Of a stretch of 64,000 nucleotides of DNA, positions 27,647-37,373 are shown piece after piece; the first letter of the stretch is position 1; every line of letters starts with the position of its first letter. The notes below the pieces were generated by a model that was not told where the DNA came from, did not search any database, and saw nothing but the letters and a program-made list of their open reading frames with translations. The DNA is taken from positions 1 to 64,000 of the forward strand of contig JAYZBC010000066.1 of assembly GCA_036339375.1 (NCBI GenBank), written 5' to 3'. The stretch is from JAYZBC01 sp036339375 (GTDB taxonomy: Bacteria > Pseudomonadota > Alphaproteobacteria > MPNO01 > UBA2964). The position numbers and the translations under genes are program-made.

Positions 27647-28498
27647 TTAAGGCTGATAATAAGGATTGGTGCCACCAGCATGGTCAGTCGTATCTAAAAC
27701 TTCCTGAATTGTTGGCACAACTTTCTTTATTTCTACTTCAACCCCTTGCTTTAAAGTTTCATTCGCCATACCACACCCCTGACATCCCCCTTCCATACGG
27801 ATGTATGCGCGTGTATCGACAACATCAATAAGCGAAATATGACCACCATGACCTGCAACAGAGGGGTTAATCCGAGACACCAGCAGGTCTTGTATTGCCT
27901 TTGCCTCTTCCGTTTCTAATCCTGGTTTTAGGGAAGCATCTCTCCAATCCGCCACATTTTTAATTTCTGGAATGTAATGGCGAAGCATATTTTCCATGCC
28001 ACTCATTAACTGAAATGCGCCACCTTTAAATTCAAAATAAGCTGTTCCTTCGTTGTAACCTCGGAAAATAATATCTCCTCCACTCTGAGCTGCCGCTGGG
28101 CGAATTCTAGTTTCTATCAGTTCTTTAATTTCAACCACGATCGGGTCACTTTCATCCAACTCTAATTCGTCCTCTAGTCCAAGTTCCTTTTCAGGAGAGA
28201 CACCATTTTTTTCCACTAATACTGCGGGTTGGCCAGAAACAAAGTGATCCATAATAGCTCCTAAAACCGCCGGCTTAAGTGTTAGCCAATCCACCTCTGT
28301 CATTTTGGTTACAGAAACAGAATCCACACCTATTTCAACTGCTTTAACATCAGAAATTTTAAATAATCGGTCTGCAAGTGGTGAATTGAAAGCTTTTTCC
28401 GAATTCCCAAAAAACAATGGGCCCTCCGGATAAACAGTTTCACCAGGAATAAATCTAATTGTATCAGAGTTATCTGTGGTTTCCGTTTGAATAAACAT
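27647..28498 (-). CDS. Nfu-type iron-sulfur carrier protein with a duplicated NifU domain
   Basis: Delivers Fe-S clusters to target proteins. Three parts are visible in 283 residues: an Nfu N-terminal domain (about 1-100: TIRFIPGETVYPEGPLFF, SPLADRLFKISDVKAVEIG); a first NifU-like domain (about 120-185: IKELIETRIRPAAAQSGGDI ... GMENMLRHYIPEI) in which the CxxC segment is missing; and a second NifU domain (about 200-283) that keeps the cluster ligands in GGCQGCGMANETLKQGVE. The usual alphaproteobacterial Nfu has only one NifU domain, with its own CxxC, so the middle domain looks degenerate and the last domain resembles NfuA. A simple one-domain annotation would miss this. Confidence 0.8.
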   Translation of the reverse strand: MFIQTETTDNSDTIRFIPGETVYPEGPLFFGNSEKAFNSPLADRLFKISDVKAVEIGVDSVSVTKMTEVDWLTLKPAVLGAIMDHFVSGQPAVLVEKNGVSPEKELGLEDELELDESDPIVVEIKELIETRIRPAAAQSGGDIIFRGYNEGTAYFEFKGGAFQLMSGMENMLRHYIPEIKNVADWRDASLKPGLETEEAKAIQDLLVSRINPSVAGHGGHISLIDVVDTRAYIRMEGGCQGCGMANETLKQGVEVEIKKVVPTIQEVLDTTDHAGGTNPYYQP

Positions 28499-28624
28499 TT
28501 TCGAGCCTATGAATATTTTAAAATAGTTTTTTCAAAATCAAATTATACTTTGTTTTTGGTATCGCCAAAAGGTTTTTCAACTTTGTACCAGTCAAAGCTG
28601 AATTAATTTTTCTTATACTTAGAG

Positions 28625-29536
28625 TTAAAAACGGTAGTTAATATCGGGAAGCATTGCTTCATTCACAATTCCGTTGTTTATTTCTGTACGACGTTTTTGA
28701 CGATATATGCTCCGGACTGCCGCGTAATAGTGGACAGATGTTTTCTTCAATCTATCAAGTTCGTCCATAACGCTAGAATATTGATCTACATAGTCCGCCG
28801 TCATCCGCGCATAAATCCATTCCTCTTGATCGAAATTGTACATCCAGCGCGAAACGGGATCAAAATAACCCCCAACCAACTTACCAAAAGCGTCACGAGG
28901 GTTTGAAGGACCCAAAACGGGCAGAAAAAGATAAAAACCTTCTGGTACGCCCCAAACAGCTAATGTTTGCCCTAAGTCCTCTTTATGTCCTTCTATACCC
29001 CAAGTTTTAGCGACATCTATTATACCTCCCAACCCTATCGTTGTATTGATAGAAAACCTTTTTGTAGTATCCCAAGCACGTTCAGTTTCACCTTGCAGAA
29101 CATCATTGGCAAACACCGCTGGGGCCCTTAAATTATTCAAAAAGTTTCGTAAACCCTTCCGAATTATTTGTGGGAAAAAGTTTGTGTAAATTATAGAAAT
29201 CGGCCGAACAACCACGGCATTCAAAACCTCATTGAACTCAAACATCATTTTATTGAAAGGTTCCAATGGATCATTTGTTTCTTCAACATCCGATTTTTTA
29301 GAAATTCCTGTTTCAGACTCAAGTTTTTTTGTTTCATTGTGCATTACAGCGGTTAGTTTGATGGTGTTTAGGTTTGAATTTCCGTTAATGGTAGAATTAA
29401 TACTATTTTTTGGAATTTGTTTTAGGTGGTTTAATTTAGTTGCTGCTTCCAAATTGGTACAAAGCAACATACTTGTTGAAAATCCCACAAAGAAGGCAAC
29501 TTTATAACTAATTTGCATTTTCGAGTGCCAGTACAT
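28625..29536 (-). CDS. mlaA: MlaA (VacJ) family phospholipid transport protein
   Basis: Outer-membrane component of the Mla system, which removes misplaced phospholipids from the outer leaflet. The 303-residue product has an N-terminal export signal (about 8-32), a polar linker, then the MlaA domain from about residue 88: DPLEPFNKMMFEFNEVLN, GLRNFLNNLRAPAVFANDVLQG, FSINTTIGLGGIIDVAKTWG, LAVWGVPEGFYLFLPVLGPSNPRDAFG. A cysteine in SMLLCTNLEAA could be a lipobox Cys, but Leu at -1 is not canonical. AAGGAA lies upstream of the chosen ATG. Other mla genes are not in the window. Confidence 0.88.
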   Translation of the reverse strand: MYWHSKMQISYKVAFFVGFSTSMLLCTNLEAATKLNHLKQIPKNSINSTINGNSNLNTIKLTAVMHNETKKLESETGISKKSDVEETNDPLEPFNKMMFEFNEVLNAVVVRPISIIYTNFFPQIIRKGLRNFLNNLRAPAVFANDVLQGETERAWDTTKRFSINTTIGLGGIIDVAKTWGIEGHKEDLGQTLAVWGVPEGFYLFLPVLGPSNPRDAFGKLVGGYFDPVSRWMYNFDQEEWIYARMTADYVDQYSSVMDELDRLKKTSVHYYAAVRSIYRQKRRTEINNGIVNEAMLPDINYRF

Positions 29537-29710
29537 TTAATTTCCTTAAAATTTTTGCAAAAATGCAAATACAGTGTAAATGGTTCCATTTAAACTATGG
29601 TTTTACTGTAGTGAATGGACCTAACTAAAGCAATATAATTGGGTTTTTTGATTTAAATTTAAACAAATTTGGATTTAAAAAACTGTTAAATCGGACTAGA
29701 TACAAATACA

Positions 29711-30565
29711 TTAGATACTAAAATTTTTAATCATATAACGGAATAAAATTTCTACCTTTTCATATTTTGTAAGAAAAACTGGTTCATCCAGTTGCCGCCA
29801 TCCTCGTTTGATTAATTTCTCCAATAAGTATTGGTAATTTTGCATCATTATTATGGCTGGGCGTATCTTTCGCACCTCACATTTTGCCAACAGGTTCATA
29901 GCCTCTTGATACCTAGATTTAGTAATCTTGGTAAAATCACTACAAAGAGATGGAAAGTTTGGGTGTCCAATTATTTTTTTTGGTTCAGTTATTGGAATGC
30001 GAAATTTTGAGAGCATATCAAGGGGGATGTATAGCCTATCTTTTTCTGCGTCTTCATAAAGATCCCGTAAAATATTAGTCAATTGAAGTGCTTGTCCTAA
30101 GGAAAATGCGAGTGGCTCTACCATTGAATTTTGCACACCAAAAATTTGATTTGAAAGGCGTCCAACTGAACACGCAACACAGTTACAGTAACTTTCCAGA
30201 TCCGAAAATGTCGGCATTCGGACCTGCCCTGCTGAATCTTTTTCCATTCCTTCAATCAACGATAAGAACGTTTCTTTCCTCAAATGATATTTCGTAATGG
30301 GCTCAAGTAAGGCTATTGAAATTGGCCTATTTGGATTACCCAAATAAACAGATTCAATTTCTTGTCTCCACTGGTCAAGACCACTAAGCTTTTCGTTTTT
30401 GTCACCAGGAAGATCAGCAATATCATCTACTTCACGACAAAACGCATAGACAGCATACATCGCATTTCTTTGGTCAGCAGGTAGTACTCGCATTGCCCAG
30501 TAAAATGTTGTGCGAGACTTACGTACAACGGATGTTACGTGCTTACGGGCTCTTTCTCTGTCCAT
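29711..30565 (-). CDS. hpnD: Presqualene diphosphate synthase (HpnD type)
   Basis: Head-to-head condensation of two farnesyl diphosphates in hopanoid/squalene synthesis. The 284-residue protein has FYWAMRVLPADQRNAMYAVY (about 22-41), the first Asp-rich motif REVDDIAD (about 45-52), YCNCVACSVGRLS (about 145) and the second motif in ILRDLYEDAEKDRLYIP (about 185). In the known three-enzyme route HpnD acts with HpnC and HpnE; neither is in the window, so hopanoid genes are dispersed in this genome or the role is different. No clear ribosome-binding site precedes the ATG. Confidence 0.82.
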   Translation of the reverse strand: MDRERARKHVTSVVRKSRTTFYWAMRVLPADQRNAMYAVYAFCREVDDIADLPGDKNEKLSGLDQWRQEIESVYLGNPNRPISIALLEPITKYHLRKETFLSLIEGMEKDSAGQVRMPTFSDLESYCNCVACSVGRLSNQIFGVQNSMVEPLAFSLGQALQLTNILRDLYEDAEKDRLYIPLDMLSKFRIPITEPKKIIGHPNFPSLCSDFTKITKSRYQEAMNLLAKCEVRKIRPAIIMMQNYQYLLEKLIKRGWRQLDEPVFLTKYEKVEILFRYMIKNFSI

Positions 30566-30971
30566 TCGAAATCAAAGATTATTTTTTCTGTTACAATTTC
30601 ACTTAAAAATTCCAAGAAATAACTTTTAGGGCCTTTCCAAGTAACCCTTTTAATAAATCCAATGGTAGGATCATTCCATCAAAAAAACATCGAAGAAAAC
30701 AACAAGAACAAATCATACAAAATTTTTAACCAGTAAAAAAGGAATGCAAAATTTAACAAGTAAAAATTTTATTAAATAATATGTAAAAGGAATATTACCC
30801 GATTTTGTTAGAAAAAGTGTCTATCGGTTATTGAGCACAGGAGGTAGAAGCTGTTTTTCGGGTATGTTAAAATCAGATTTGGTGTAGCAAAAGAATATAT
30901 CGCTGTGGGACTATCTTATTGAAAAATATGATTTCTCACTTTTGGTGTAGAAAAGGTGTAGAAGAGTAACG
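30566..30971. other. AT-rich 406-base gap at the left border of the GC-richer block
   Basis: Noncoding and AT-rich between the divergent hpnD and hydantoinase genes. It must hold promoters for both. The only structure I see is the three GGTGTAG copies described separately. No tRNA or transposase remnant was recognised. Confidence 0.6.
30881..30961 (+). repeat. Three GGTGTAG direct repeats before the hydantoinase gene
   Basis: GGTGTAG occurs at 30881-30887, 30944-30950 and 30955-30961; the first two share the wider context TTTGGTGTAG. The last copy lies 10 bases before the ATG. They could be operator half-sites or chance. Confidence 0.3.
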
Positions 30972-33900
30972 ATGGCAGAAATCTCAACGATAACAACGAC
31001 TTCTAAAAATGGCTGGCAATTCTGGATTGATCGTGGCGGCACGTTCACAGATTTTGTAGCTCAGGCGCCGGACGGCAAACTGACCACCCACAAGCTTTTG
31101 TCGGAAAACCCGGAACGTTACAAAGACGCAGCGATCCAGGGAATTCGGGAGCTCCTCAGTCTAGCCGAAGACGCGCCAATTTTGGAAGAGGCTATTGACA
31201 CTGTCAAGATGGGCACCACGGTAGCGACCAATGCGCTATTGGAGCGTAAAGGTGACCGCACAGTACTGTTAATCACCAAGGGATTTCGGGACGCACTCAG
31301 AATCGGCTATCAAAACCGGCCCCATCTTTTTGCCCGACATATTGTGCTACCAGAGCTACTCTATGAGCGCGTAATAGAGGTTGATGAGCGTCTGTCGGCC
31401 GACGGCGACGTACTAATCGAAATTGATCTGGACAGCGCCCGTGACGCCCTAGAGGTGGCCCTTAACGATGGTATACAATCAGCTGCAGTTGTGTTCCTGC
31501 ACGGTTATCGTCATCATACTCACGAGATTGCGATAGCTGAACTAGCGCGAAAAGTCGGTTTCAGCCAGGTTTCGGTTTCTCATGAGGTGAGCCCGCTGAT
31601 GAAGCTGGTAGGCCGTGGCGACACCACAGTTGTTGATGCTTATGTCTCGCCAATTCTTAGGCGTTACGTCGATTTGATATCATCAAATTTAGGAGAAGCG
31701 CGCTTAATGTTCATGCAATCGAATGGAGGGCTCGCGGACGCACGCTATTTCCGTGGTAAGGATTCGATCCTGTCCGGGCCGGCGGGCGGTATCGTCGGCG
31801 CAGTCCGCACCGCTGCTATGGCAGGCTATGACAAAATAATCTCGTTTGATATGGGGGGGACTTCTACTGACGTCGCGCATTTTGACGGCGAATATGAGCG
31901 AGCCTTCGAAACACTGGTTGCTGGTGTTCGTATGCGAGCCCCGATGATGCAGATTCATACAGTGGCTGCTGGCGGTGGCTCAATACTCCACTTCGATGGT
32001 ACACGCTACAGGGTTGGTCCAGATTCAGCTGGCGCGAATCCGGGTCCATCATGTTACCGTCGAGGCGGGCCCCTTTGTGTCACCGACGCGAACGTGATGG
32101 TTGGAAAAATTCGCTCCGAGTTCTTCCCTCGCGTATTCGGTACAGACGGCAACGAACCTTTGGACGAAACAATCGTGCATGAAAAATTTACCAAGCTTGT
32201 CGCTGAAATTGAGCGAGAGACTGGCGATAAGCGTTCGCCTGTAGAGGCCGCAGAGGGTTTTCTAATGATCGCGGTTGAGAACATGGCTAAAGCAATTAAA
32301 CAGATTTCGATTCAACGCGGCCACGATGTTACCGGATACACCCTGAACAGCTTTGGTGGCGCAGGAGGGCAGCATGCTTGCCTAGTAGCTGACGCGCTTG
32401 GTATCAAACGGGTTTTTATCCATCCTTTTGCTGGCGTTCTTTCGGCCTACGGTATGGGGCTTGCAGATCTCCGAGTCATGCGGGAGCGCGCTGTGGAAGC
32501 AACTCTAGACGACGCTTTGATCAAGGACTTGAAAAATATCTTCGCTGAAATGGAGGCTGATGGTCGTATGGAGATGGAGCGCCAAGGCGGCGATGCAGCA
32601 CGCACTAATGTCCTTCACAAAGTACATTTGCGCTACGAGGGGACGGATTCACCACTAATCGTGGACTTTGCCGATTCTCTATCAATGGTTGGGGAATTCG
32701 AAGTGGCTCATCACCAGCACTACGGTTTCATTGCGCCTGAAAAGAGCCACATCGTCGAGGCTATCAACGTTGAGGTAATTTCGAGCGGTACCGATGTTGC
32801 CGACCCCGAACTTGAAATTGGTCCAAGCGATCCGCCCCCACCGCTCGCCGAGGTTGATACCTATATGGCCGGTGCATCGCATCAAACCTCAGTATATGAC
32901 CGCGAGACAATGAATCCTGGGTGCCGTATTATCGGCCCAGCGATCATCAAAGAAGCTATTGCCACTACTATACTAGAGCCTGGCTGGGGCGCCGAAGTAA
33001 ATAGCCGAAATCAGTTGGTGCTCACTCGTTTCGAACCGCGCCTATCCCAAACCTCAGTTGGTACGGAAGCGGATCCAGTCATGCTTGAAGTATTTAACAA
33101 CCTTTTTATGTCTATTGCTGAACAAATGGGTGTAGTACTTAAAAACACGTCCTACTCAGTCAACATCAAGGAGCGGCTTGATTTCTCCTGTGCAGTGTTC
33201 GCCGCTGACAGTAGCTTGGTCGCCAATGCTCCTCATATTCCAGTACATTTAGGATCCATGAGCGAAAGCGTGAAGACAGTGGTCGAACAGCGCGCGGGAA
33301 CCATTGTGCCAGGGGACGTGTTTATGCTTAACACGCCTTATAACGGCGGCACTCATTTGCCCGATGTCACTGTAATCACGCCAGTGTTCGACAGCGCAGG
33401 CAAAGATATCCTGTTTTATGTCGCATCGCGGGGCCATCATGCAGAGATCGGGGGTATCACACCTGGCTCTGTACCACCTAACTCGACCCATATCGACGAG
33501 GAAGGTGTTCTTATTGATAATTTCCAACTCGTCTCTGGCGGCCGGTTGCTTGAAGCAGAGACTGAAAAGTTGTTCACTACCGCACCCTATCCGACGCGCA
33601 ATTTCCGCCACAACCTCGCCGATCTCAAGGCACATATCGCGGGCAATGAGAAGGGTGTTCAAGAACTCCGCAAGATGATTGAGCATTTTGGGCTCGACGT
33701 AGTCCACGCCTACATGAAACACGTTCAGGATAACGCTGAGGAATGCGTCCGTCGTGTGCTGGGCGTGTTGACTGACGGTTCATACGAGTACGAAATGGAT
33801 TCGGGCGCAAAGATTTGCGTGGACATAAAAGTCGATCGTAAAAACCGTGAGGCAATTATCGATTTCACCGGTACCTCGCCGCAACAAAATTCCAATTTCA

Positions 33901-34601
33901 ACGCGCCCTCGTCGGTTTGTATGGCCGCAGTACTTTACGTGTTCCGGCTCATGGTCGACGACGAGATTCCACTCAACGCAGGCTGTCTTAAGCCACTCAA
34001 AGTCATCATCCCAGAAGACTGCATGCTAGCTCCAAAGTATCCTGCTGCCGTAGTCGCGGGCAACGTTGAAACAAGCCAGGCAGTAACTAACGCGCTAATT
34101 GGAGCATTAGGCATCATGGCAGCGGGCCAGGGAACCATGAACAACTTCACCTTTGGCAATAACGCCGGCTACCAAAACTACGAGACCATCTGCGGTGGTG
34201 CTGGCGCTGGCCCTGACTACGACGGCACGAACGCGATTCACACCCACATGACGAACACACTGGCAACCGATCCCGAGATCCTAGAATGGCGCTTTCCGGT
34301 CGTACTCGAATCTTTCTCTATCCGTGAAGAATCAGGTGGTGCTGGCAAGCACCAAGGCGGAAACGGTATCATCCGACGATTGCGCTTCGAAGAAGCTATG
34401 ACGGCAGCTGTGGTCTCAGGGCACCGTCGTGTGGCACCGTTCGGCATGGCTGGCGGTGCACCCGGAGAGTGTGGTCACAACTATGTAGAACGTGCCGACG
34501 GAACCGTCGACGAATTACTGGGAACTGACGGCACAGAGATGAATCCAGGTGATGTGTTCGTTATCAAAACTCCGGGTGGTGGTGGCTACGGAACAGCCTA
34601 G
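30972..34601 (+). CDS. Fused hydantoinase A/B (5-oxoprolinase family)
   Basis: ATP-dependent amide hydrolase or carboxylase family containing 5-oxoprolinase and N-methylhydantoinase. The 1209-residue protein joins a HyuA part (about 1-690) to a HyuB part (about 700-1209). HyuA motifs: WIDRGGTFTDFVAQAPDGK (about 17), SGPAGGIVGAVRTA (about 267), SFDMGGTSTDVAHFDG (about 290), AAGGGSILHFD and GANPGPSCYRRGGP (about 355). HyuB motifs: NTPYNGGTHLPDVTVI, SRGHHAEIGGITPGS, and GGGGYG at the C terminus. Length and fusion match 5-oxoprolinase, but the substrate is not decidable: hydantoins, oxoproline or related lactams are possible. It is clearly more GC-rich than the flanking genes. Confidence 0.82.
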   Translation: MAEISTITTTSKNGWQFWIDRGGTFTDFVAQAPDGKLTTHKLLSENPERYKDAAIQGIRELLSLAEDAPILEEAIDTVKMGTTVATNALLERKGDRTVLLITKGFRDALRIGYQNRPHLFARHIVLPELLYERVIEVDERLSADGDVLIEIDLDSARDALEVALNDGIQSAAVVFLHGYRHHTHEIAIAELARKVGFSQVSVSHEVSPLMKLVGRGDTTVVDAYVSPILRRYVDLISSNLGEARLMFMQSNGGLADARYFRGKDSILSGPAGGIVGAVRTAAMAGYDKIISFDMGGTSTDVAHFDGEYERAFETLVAGVRMRAPMMQIHTVAAGGGSILHFDGTRYRVGPDSAGANPGPSCYRRGGPLCVTDANVMVGKIRSEFFPRVFGTDGNEPLDETIVHEKFTKLVAEIERETGDKRSPVEAAEGFLMIAVENMAKAIKQISIQRGHDVTGYTLNSFGGAGGQHACLVADALGIKRVFIHPFAGVLSAYGMGLADLRVMRERAVEATLDDALIKDLKNIFAEMEADGRMEMERQGGDAARTNVLHKVHLRYEGTDSPLIVDFADSLSMVGEFEVAHHQHYGFIAPEKSHIVEAINVEVISSGTDVADPELEIGPSDPPPPLAEVDTYMAGASHQTSVYDRETMNPGCRIIGPAIIKEAIATTILEPGWGAEVNSRNQLVLTRFEPRLSQTSVGTEADPVMLEVFNNLFMSIAEQMGVVLKNTSYSVNIKERLDFSCAVFAADSSLVANAPHIPVHLGSMSESVKTVVEQRAGTIVPGDVFMLNTPYNGGTHLPDVTVITPVFDSAGKDILFYVASRGHHAEIGGITPGSVPPNSTHIDEEGVLIDNFQLVSGGRLLEAETEKLFTTAPYPTRNFRHNLADLKAHIAGNEKGVQELRKMIEHFGLDVVHAYMKHVQDNAEECVRRVLGVLTDGSYEYEMDSGAKICVDIKVDRKNREAIIDFTGTSPQQNSNFNAPSSVCMAAVLYVFRLMVDDEIPLNAGCLKPLKVIIPEDCMLAPKYPAAVVAGNVETSQAVTNALIGALGIMAAGQGTMNNFTFGNNAGYQNYETICGGAGAGPDYDGTNAIHTHMTNTLATDPEILEWRFPVVLESFSIREESGGAGKHQGGNGIIRRLRFEEAMTAAVVSGHRRVAPFGMAGGAPGECGHNYVERADGTVDELLGTDGTEMNPGDVFVIKTPGGGGYGTA

Positions 34602-34631
34602 AATTCCACTAAATGAGAGGCTTATTTGAAA

Positions 34632-35576
34632 TCAGCCAAGTTCTGGCAGTATTTCGGCAGCGATCAATTCAATCTGCTCCATGTCAAAACGGTAGGGAAC
34701 AAGTGTGATCTGCTGAACACCGGCTTTGAGATGAGCCTGAAGTTGCTCGATGCATTCTTCAACAGTGCCGAGTATCGCACTATCAGTAGTTGAATCACTC
34801 CAGCTAGCAAAGTCCCATTCAGTATTAAGCCATGTCAACATCGGGGCTTCGACATCTTTACGTGATTTTCCGACATAGATAGGAAGCTGGTTAATACTCT
34901 TCAGGGTGTCCGGATCCTTGCCAGCTTCTTTGGCAAAGAAGCGAACCTTGTCCCACGATTTCACAAACCCCTCGGTTGTATAGTAGTAAGTCAGCCAACC
35001 ATCGCCGGCCACGCCGGCACGTTTGAGCACGCGATCAACATACCCACCGATCAGGATCGGGGGACGTGGCTTTTGCACCGGTTTTGGTGACAACACCGCC
35101 TCAGCAAATTCATAAGGCGGATAACTTCCAGTAACCGAATCCTCCTGCCACAACCGGGTCAAAATCTCGAGACTTTGGTCCATGATGTTGCCGCGCTTAT
35201 TAAAAGGCACACCAATGGCGTTAAACTCCCGCCTGTACCAACCGGATGCCAAGCCAAGCGTCAAACGACCATTGGAAATTTGGTCAATGCTAGAGAGCTG
35301 CTTAGCAAGTACCACCGGGTTGCGCGTCGGCAACACAAGGACACCAGTCCCAAGCCGGATAGTTTTGGTGCGTGCTGCAACAGCAGTCAACACCGAAAGA
35401 GAATCTAGGATTGGAAAATAAGGATCGACGCCGAGCAAAATATGATCCCACACCCAAACCGATTCGTAGCCTAATTGCTCCGCACGAATTCCAAAATCAA
35501 TCAACGCCTGAGCGTCTGGCATCTCCGGCGCTGCGGTGAAGTTCCGCATTGCAATGCCTACGATGTTACTTGCCAT
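34632..35576 (-). CDS. LLM class flavin-dependent oxidoreductase
   Basis: A luciferase-like TIM-barrel monooxygenase of 314 residues. It has GYESVWVWDHILLG (about 35-48), TAVAARTKTIRLGTGVLVLPTRNPVVLAKQL (about 64-95 region), ISNGRLTLGLASGWYRREFNAIG and RPPILIGGYVDRVLKRAG, the standard series for FMN- or F420-dependent members. The cofactor is not decided by these motifs. It is the last gene of a minus-strand run with the CoA-transferase genes and the PLP enzyme, 42 bases downstream of the CoA-transferase B subunit, and converges on the hydantoinase gene. Confidence 0.8.
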   Translation of the reverse strand: MASNIVGIAMRNFTAAPEMPDAQALIDFGIRAEQLGYESVWVWDHILLGVDPYFPILDSLSVLTAVAARTKTIRLGTGVLVLPTRNPVVLAKQLSSIDQISNGRLTLGLASGWYRREFNAIGVPFNKRGNIMDQSLEILTRLWQEDSVTGSYPPYEFAEAVLSPKPVQKPRPPILIGGYVDRVLKRAGVAGDGWLTYYYTTEGFVKSWDKVRFFAKEAGKDPDTLKSINQLPIYVGKSRKDVEAPMLTWLNTEWDFASWSDSTTDSAILGTVEECIEQLQAHLKAGVQQITLVPYRFDMEQIELIAAEILPELG

Positions 35577-35618
35577 ATTGGTTCCCTTTTTCTAGTTAAG
35601 CCTGCCGGATGGGCAAGG

Positions 35619-36389
35619 TCAGGCGATGTAAACACGGTCGGGGTCAAACTCACGTAGCACAGCAAGTTCGTCATCGGTCGGGGGTTCGGTGATCTTTATT
35701 TCGTTGTCAAATAGCAGGTCAAAGCCGGTATTTTCCCGCACCTGCTCAACGCTCACGCCAGCATGCAGCGCCTGAACCTTCATGCGTTTGCTCTCCTCGT
35801 CGAAGCCAAGGATGGCAAGATCAGTAATGACCTCGGCAGGTCCACCAGTAGTCAGGCCAGCATCGACGCGGCTTGACCCACCGTGCCAAAATCCAGTGCT
35901 GGTAACGAAGTCGACTTTTTCAACAAACCGCCGCTTCTCGTGTAGCATCGCAACGAGCATTTGAGTCAAGCTAGCAATATCGTTGCCGCCGCCTGTACCG
36001 GGTAGACGGATTTTGGGGTTATCAGCATCACCAATAAACGACGAGTTAAGGTTTCCAAATTGGTCAATCTGGGCACCGCCCATGAAACCAATATCGACAT
36101 AACCGCGCTGCAACAACAGCAGCACGTCAGTATTGGACAGCACCATGTTAGCGCGGCGGGTACAACGTTGCTCGTTGGTAGACGGTGGCAGCTCCCCGGG
36201 CACGATGAAAGGACCCAGGGTGCCACCCTCGAACAGGATCGTCAGTCCGGGTGCATGCATGCGTTGTGCCAGCGTCGCCGCCAGTAGCGGAATGCCAACG
36301 CCCGCGAAAACGGTCTGCCCGTCTTTGAGAAGCCGACTGCTCATTACCGCGAGAAGCTCGGATGCGCTGTGCCCTCCGTTTTCAGTCAT
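35619..36389 (-). CDS. CoA-transferase subunit B (glutaconate CoA-transferase family)
   Basis: Catalytic-type subunit of a class I CoA-transferase. The open frame extends to 36482, but the ATG at 36389 is the sensible start: it overlaps the subunit A stop by eight bases and begins just before the domain (SASELLAVMSSRLLKDGQTVFAGVGIPLLAATLA). LFEGGTLGPF holds a glutamate in the place of the family's catalytic Glu, and FMGGAQIDQFGNLNSSFIGD and LPGTGGGNDIASL are typical of GctB/IpdB-like proteins. About 256 residues. Substrate unknown; ring-cleavage acyl-CoAs are known for relatives. Confidence 0.8.
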   Translation of the reverse strand: MTENGGHSASELLAVMSSRLLKDGQTVFAGVGIPLLAATLAQRMHAPGLTILFEGGTLGPFIVPGELPPSTNEQRCTRRANMVLSNTDVLLLLQRGYVDIGFMGGAQIDQFGNLNSSFIGDADNPKIRLPGTGGGNDIASLTQMLVAMLHEKRRFVEKVDFVTSTGFWHGGSSRVDAGLTTGGPAEVITDLAILGFDEESKRMKVQALHAGVSVEQVRENTGFDLLFDNEIKITEPPTDDELAVLREFDPDRVYIA

Positions 36390-37335
36390 TGTGGACGCTC
36401 CTACCCCTAATAGTAGCATCGATAAGGTTATCCATTCCCAAAAGCTCAAGGTAGGCGGCCCAGTTCTTTGGACCGTAAACAAAACGCTCGAGATACTCCT
36501 TTATGCCTGCCACGGGATCCTTCGTCGTTGATTCAGCATAGGCATCCAGGTTAGGAAGGAATGGCTCGTAGACGCCGTAACATTCATGAGGCGCACAGCC
36601 ATAAGGCACCTCAACCACCGCGTCGACGGTTATGAATGGAATCCGGGTCTGGTCAGGCTGGCGTCTAATTTGATCGTTGGAAACGATGCGTTCAGTGGTG
36701 AGTATAACTTTGTTCGCCGCCATAGCTATATCCGCATCCATAAACGGCAAACCATCCATTTGAGCATTGCCGTATGGATCGCAGCGCTGGACATGGATCA
36801 ACGCAACGTCCGGGTTGAGCGCGGGGACCAACAGTAGCTTGTCGCCAGTATACGGACATTCCATTTCGTGCGTGTCGTCTATACGCTCTCCTACGTCTGA
36901 CCCCATCATGGTACGGGTCGGCATGAACGGCAAGCCCATAGCCCCGGCGCGGTAGCGCAGTCCAATCGCCATGTGGCTCCATTCTTCGAACCGCGCCAAC
37001 TTGTTTTCAGTGTAATGACGCATCACTTTGGAAACACCCCAGACAATACCCTGGCTGAACCAGCTTGTAACGATGTGTCTGCTCGCGCCAGAACCGTAAA
37101 ATAGATCTCCTTCAGTCGAAGTGATGCTACGTGACACCGTGAGGTCCTTGCGTCCGGCGCGGATCAGTGCCCAAACAATTGCCATTGGCGTTCGCGATAG
37201 AGTGCAACCACCAAGCGCCACATGATCGCCGTCGACAACTAGCGCGGCCGCATCTTCGAGCGAAACCACTTTGTCGCGCAAGCTACGGTTGCGCGCTTCA
37301 GTTTCTCTCCGAACCTCAGAGTAAGATTTGATCAC
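36382..37335 (-). CDS. CoA-transferase subunit A (glutaconate CoA-transferase family)
   Basis: Partner of the subunit B gene it overlaps. The 317-residue protein carries DGDHVALGGCTLSRTPMAIVWALIRAG (about 35-61 region), GVSKVMRHYTENKLARFEEWSH, GLPFMPTRTMMGSD and ALNPDVALIHVQRCDPYGNAQMDG, the usual order for GctA/IpdA-like proteins. 38 bases separate it from the PLP enzyme gene upstream. Actinobacterial IpdAB, of the same family, opens a steroid ring rather than transferring CoA, so hydrolase activity is an alternative. Confidence 0.8.
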   Translation of the reverse strand: MIKSYSEVRRETEARNRSLRDKVVSLEDAAALVVDGDHVALGGCTLSRTPMAIVWALIRAGRKDLTVSRSITSTEGDLFYGSGASRHIVTSWFSQGIVWGVSKVMRHYTENKLARFEEWSHMAIGLRYRAGAMGLPFMPTRTMMGSDVGERIDDTHEMECPYTGDKLLLVPALNPDVALIHVQRCDPYGNAQMDGLPFMDADIAMAANKVILTTERIVSNDQIRRQPDQTRIPFITVDAVVEVPYGCAPHECYGVYEPFLPNLDAYAESTTKDPVAGIKEYLERFVYGPKNWAAYLELLGMDNLIDATIRGRSVHND

Positions 37336-37373
37336 AATGTGTCTACCTCCCTCCTAGAACCCAAACCATACGG

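Noticed and set aside
33249..33722. 157-codon open frame on the minus strand inside the hydantoinase gene
   Set aside because: It is antisense to a conserved HyuB domain; GC-rich genes commonly produce long shadows, and its protein has no recognisable motif.
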